Below are positions 62,222-64,000 of a stretch of 64,000 bases of DNA, piece by piece. The DNA comes from Mesorhizobium sp. GbtcB19 (GTDB lineage: Bacteria; Pseudomonadota; Alphaproteobacteria; Rhizobiales; Rhizobiaceae): NCBI RefSeq assembly GCF_019091085.1, contig NZ_JAGXJY010000022.1, forward strand, positions 25,434 through 89,433. The letters are read 5' to 3'. Positions within the stretch are counted from its first letter, which is position 1. Each line of letters opens with the position of its first letter. The position numbers and the translations under genes were made by a program. The notes beneath the pieces are model-generated. The model did not search any database. It was not told the DNA's origin and worked only from the letters and a program-made list of their open reading frames with translations.

Positions 62222-62238
62222 TCGTACATAACGTACGC
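62222..62238. promoter_or_regulatory. Predicted S24-repressor operator TCGTAC-N5-GTACGC
   Basis: The site reads CGTAC-ATAAC-GTACG as a perfect ten-base palindrome, with T and C on the outside. It lies eight bases before the start of the divergent gene at 62246 and 34 bases from the neighbouring site. Binding here could shut off both divergent genes. Confidence 0.6.
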
Positions 62239-62245
62239 TTAGCGC

Positions 62246-62569
62246 ATGAATGAGCATCCCGCAAGCATTTCCGCACGACCGGTGATTCCGGTTCTGCCCG
62301 TCAGCATGGCGGCACGGCCGATGAGCATCTCCGAGCTGCCCACGAATATCTCGGGGCTTATCGATTGCTGGCACAGCATCGGCGCTTTCGCCGCCGATGT
62401 CGGCTGCGGCTACGAGGCGGCGCGGCAGATGCGCCGGCGCGGCCGCATCGCGCCGCAGCACTGGCCGCATGTGGTGGCGGCAAGCCACAGGCTGGGCATT
62501 GCCGGCATCAGCTACGAATGGCTGGCCGGCCATCGCAGCCTCTCGGCCACGCGAGGGGAGGCGGCATGA
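62246..62569 (+). CDS. Carph-isopro-like helix-turn-helix protein
   Basis: The 107-residue protein has a C-terminal domain with SGLIDCWHSIGAFAADVGCGYEAARQM and GRIAPQHWPHVVAASHRLGIAGI (parts cited), like small DNA-binding proteins next to phage-type repressors. It starts divergently from the S24 repressor and overlaps the next gene by four bases (ATGA). By position it is a Cro- or activator-like gene of an immunity-type switch. Confidence 0.68.
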   Translation: MNEHPASISARPVIPVLPVSMAARPMSISELPTNISGLIDCWHSIGAFAADVGCGYEAARQMRRRGRIAPQHWPHVVAASHRLGIAGISYEWLAGHRSLSATRGEAA

Positions 62570-62889
62570 ACGCGCTGCCCCAATCCTTCCAATTCAAGTC
62601 ACCTGTCGAATTCCAATCGTCCGGACCGTCCTCCTCCCCGGTTCGGGCGCATCCCGGGGCGCTTGCCCCGGATCCGGTCGAACCGCCCGCACCCCGGTTC
62701 ACCGGAACGGCCGGAGCCGCTCCTCCCCCGGCTCCGGCCGCCAATTCGGCCACAAGCTGCATCCGCACCGAGGACGGCACCGTCATCCTGTTCGACCGGA
62801 TGACGGGCCGGGCGGTGTCGGGCCTGACGCGCGCCGCCGCCGAGGCGGCGCTTGATCGACTGAACGGCGCCGCGCCCGGCGCCGCCTGA
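62566..62889 (+). CDS. Small Pro/Ala/Ser-rich protein in the immunity-like module
   Basis: The 107-residue protein has a disordered, Pro/Ala/Ser-rich N-terminal half and a folded end with TEDGTVILFDRMTGRAVSGLTRAAAEAAL (quoted in parts). The start overlaps the previous stop as ATGA, and gaggggaggcgg lies upstream. No family is recognised. It probably works with the divergent repressor module. Confidence 0.6.
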   Translation: MNALPQSFQFKSPVEFQSSGPSSSPVRAHPGALAPDPVEPPAPRFTGTAGAAPPPAPAANSATSCIRTEDGTVILFDRMTGRAVSGLTRAAAEAALDRLNGAAPGAA

Positions 62890-62999
62890 ACCCACCACTT
62901 TCCCCGACCTGACCTGAGCGACGGCCTCGCGGCCGAACCCTGGCGCTTGGCCGCAAGCTCGGCCCTTCGCACGCCCTTAGCAATCAATGGAATGAGAAG

Positions 63000-63845
63000 A
63001 TGGCAGCCGCCTATACCGAAAAGGAAATCGACGAGATCGCCGCCTTGCTGAAAGAGGGGCTTTCGGCCTCTCGCATCGCCGGTCGCTTCAGCGCGCTGCG
63101 CGGCGCCCCGGTCTCGCGCAACGCCATCATTGGCATCGTCCACCGCAACGCCGGCTTGAGAGCCATCGGTTTCGCCAATCCGAAGGGCGGCCGCGCCGGC
63201 GGCAGGCCGCGAAAACATGCGCGGCCGGATCGTCCGGGAAGGCGGAGTACGGCGGCGGCCGGGGGCGTCACGCTGTCCGAGCCGGCTGCGCTTTCGAGAT
63301 ATGTAGAGTTGGCGGAATGCGTCGAGGCCGACACTGCCGATCTCCCTCTTTGTGAGGCAGGTGCCCGGTCCACCCTCCGCAGCTGCAGCGCAGCTGTCGC
63401 GCAGGACGGGCAGGGCAGAGGAGGGCGCTGTCCCGCCGATGTGTCGGCCCATGGCACCGCCAAGCAAACGGAGATTGTCTCTGCCCGCGCCCTCAAGTCC
63501 AAAAAACCCAAACCCCGCGTACCCGCGCGCACGCTGCCGCCCGCCTGGCTCGCCCCCGGTGAGCGCGAGAAATCCGAAGCCCGGCGCTACAAGCTCCCCG
63601 CACCGCCACCCCCGGTAAATCCCGGCCGCCAGCCGCATGTGGCGGCGATGCGTTTCCTCGACTGCCTGTTCGGCCGCTGCCGCGCCCCGCTCGACCTCGC
63701 GCTGCGCGAGGAGCCGGAACACGACCCACCGGGCGCGCGCCCTGGCCTTGATATGCTCTGTTGCGGTCTGCGCACGACAGGCACGCGCTCCTACTGCGCG
63801 CATCATCACGCGCGGTTCCACGGCCATCGCGGGAGAGGGATGTGA
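63000..63845 (+). CDS. GcrA-family cell-cycle regulator-like protein
   Basis: The 281-residue protein has an N-terminal GcrA-type domain (residues 5-50: TEKEIDEIAALLKEGLSASRI, then VSRNAIIGIVHR). A long variable linker follows, then a C-terminal part with CRAPLDL and SYCAHHHARFHG, as in GcrA. GcrA proteins bind sigma70-RNA polymerase and activate cell-cycle genes, often at methylated DNA. It lies in the immunity-like module, where phages of alphaproteobacteria often carry such a gene. It is longer than the usual GcrA of about 170 residues because of the linker. Confidence 0.78.
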   Translation: MAAAYTEKEIDEIAALLKEGLSASRIAGRFSALRGAPVSRNAIIGIVHRNAGLRAIGFANPKGGRAGGRPRKHARPDRPGRRSTAAAGGVTLSEPAALSRYVELAECVEADTADLPLCEAGARSTLRSCSAAVAQDGQGRGGRCPADVSAHGTAKQTEIVSARALKSKKPKPRVPARTLPPAWLAPGEREKSEARRYKLPAPPPPVNPGRQPHVAAMRFLDCLFGRCRAPLDLALREEPEHDPPGARPGLDMLCCGLRTTGTRSYCAHHHARFHGHRGRGM

Positions 63846-63860
63846 GGGTTGAGCTTCTAA

Positions 63861-64000
63861 TCTCCCCCCTCACGGGGGAGATGTCCGGCAGGACAGAGGA
63901 GGGCGCGAAGAAAACGAGGCGCCGCAAGATCAAGGTTCCTCGCCCCACGAAGTGGGGAGAGGTGGCTCGGCGAAGCCGAGACGGAGAGGGGAGCGCCCTA
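63861..64000. repeat. Short palindrome and truncated mosaic repeat at right edge
   Basis: The first part is the palindrome atctcccccctcacgggggagat (63861-63882 in essence). The rest, from about 63928, is the right arm of the mosaic repeat (cctcgccccacg, gaggtggctcggcgaagccg, gagaggggagcgccc), cut by the window end. It follows the GcrA-like gene directly. Confidence 0.7.

Overview
The window reads as a chromosomal segment of a GC-rich alphaproteobacterium of the order Rhizobiales, most like Mesorhizobium. The evidence is the gene content (a GlxA-type AraC regulator, an ExoX-like exopolysaccharide repressor, PrsD/PrsE-type secretion with an RTX glycanase, DUF1236, DUF1127, DUF982, a GcrA-like protein) and two families of intergenic repeats: a long mosaic palindrome at 821-1032, 3255-3465, 14759-14970, 32403-32551, 33905-33987 and the right edge, and a shorter element around 'gcaattccaggaaaagtgt'. 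No rRNA, tRNA, CRISPR array or insertion sequence was recognised. The genus assignment is an inference.

Layout. 1-4819: the end of an EAL phosphodiesterase, a YddA/SbmA-like ABC exporter, a Stf0-type sulfotransferase and a DOPA-dioxygenase-family protein. 5091-10481: a visibly AT-richer island with four minus-strand genes that overlap by 4 bases each: a type I DNA methylase (HsdM), a specificity subunit (HsdS) with an unusual C-terminal extension, a PtuA-like ATPase and a PtuB-like HNH protein. HsdR is absent. This looks like a methylation-guided defence system in which a Septu-type ATPase/nuclease pair replaces the restriction translocase, and it is the main candidate for a new system. 10742-14606: a molybdenum hydroxylase operon (FAD, 2Fe-2S and Mo subunits plus a MoaD-like protein). 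15111-20663: GlxA-type regulator, FAD amine oxidase, EamA transporter and a SARP/hydrolase fusion with a nine-codon upstream ORF. 20783-24399: two flavoproteins, a MaoC protein and a frameshifted OsmC gene.

24646-30375: a DUF1127 protein, a membrane protein, and a type I secretion pair downstream of its likely substrate, an RTX/GH16 glycanase. 30834-35937: SRPBCC protein, small membrane protein, an SDR lacking the usual Tyr/Lys, a patatin phospholipase, DNA polymerase IV and a cupin. 36271-40431: TadG/TadE-like pilus-type envelope proteins without the rest of a Tad machine. 40546-53490: many small envelope or stress-type proteins (Gly-rich secreted protein, methyltransferase, wHTH/TPR regulator, J-domain protein, cytochrome b561, ExoX, three DUF1236 proteins, DUF982, DUF2934, two tandem porin-like proteins).

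54241-57673: a TPP riboswitch followed by a YkoF protein and the ThiXZY-type pyrimidine ABC transporter, with a repeat absorbed into the permease N-terminus. 57749-61366: a DUF2167 membrane protein and a large TPR protein. 61533-63845: a phage-immunity-like module: a LexA/cI-like XRE-S24 repressor, two divergent small genes and a GcrA-like protein. The palindrome TCGTAC-N5-GTACGA between the repressor and its divergent neighbour recurs 8 kb away upstream of an orphan gene at 53683-54027, which suggests a small regulon.
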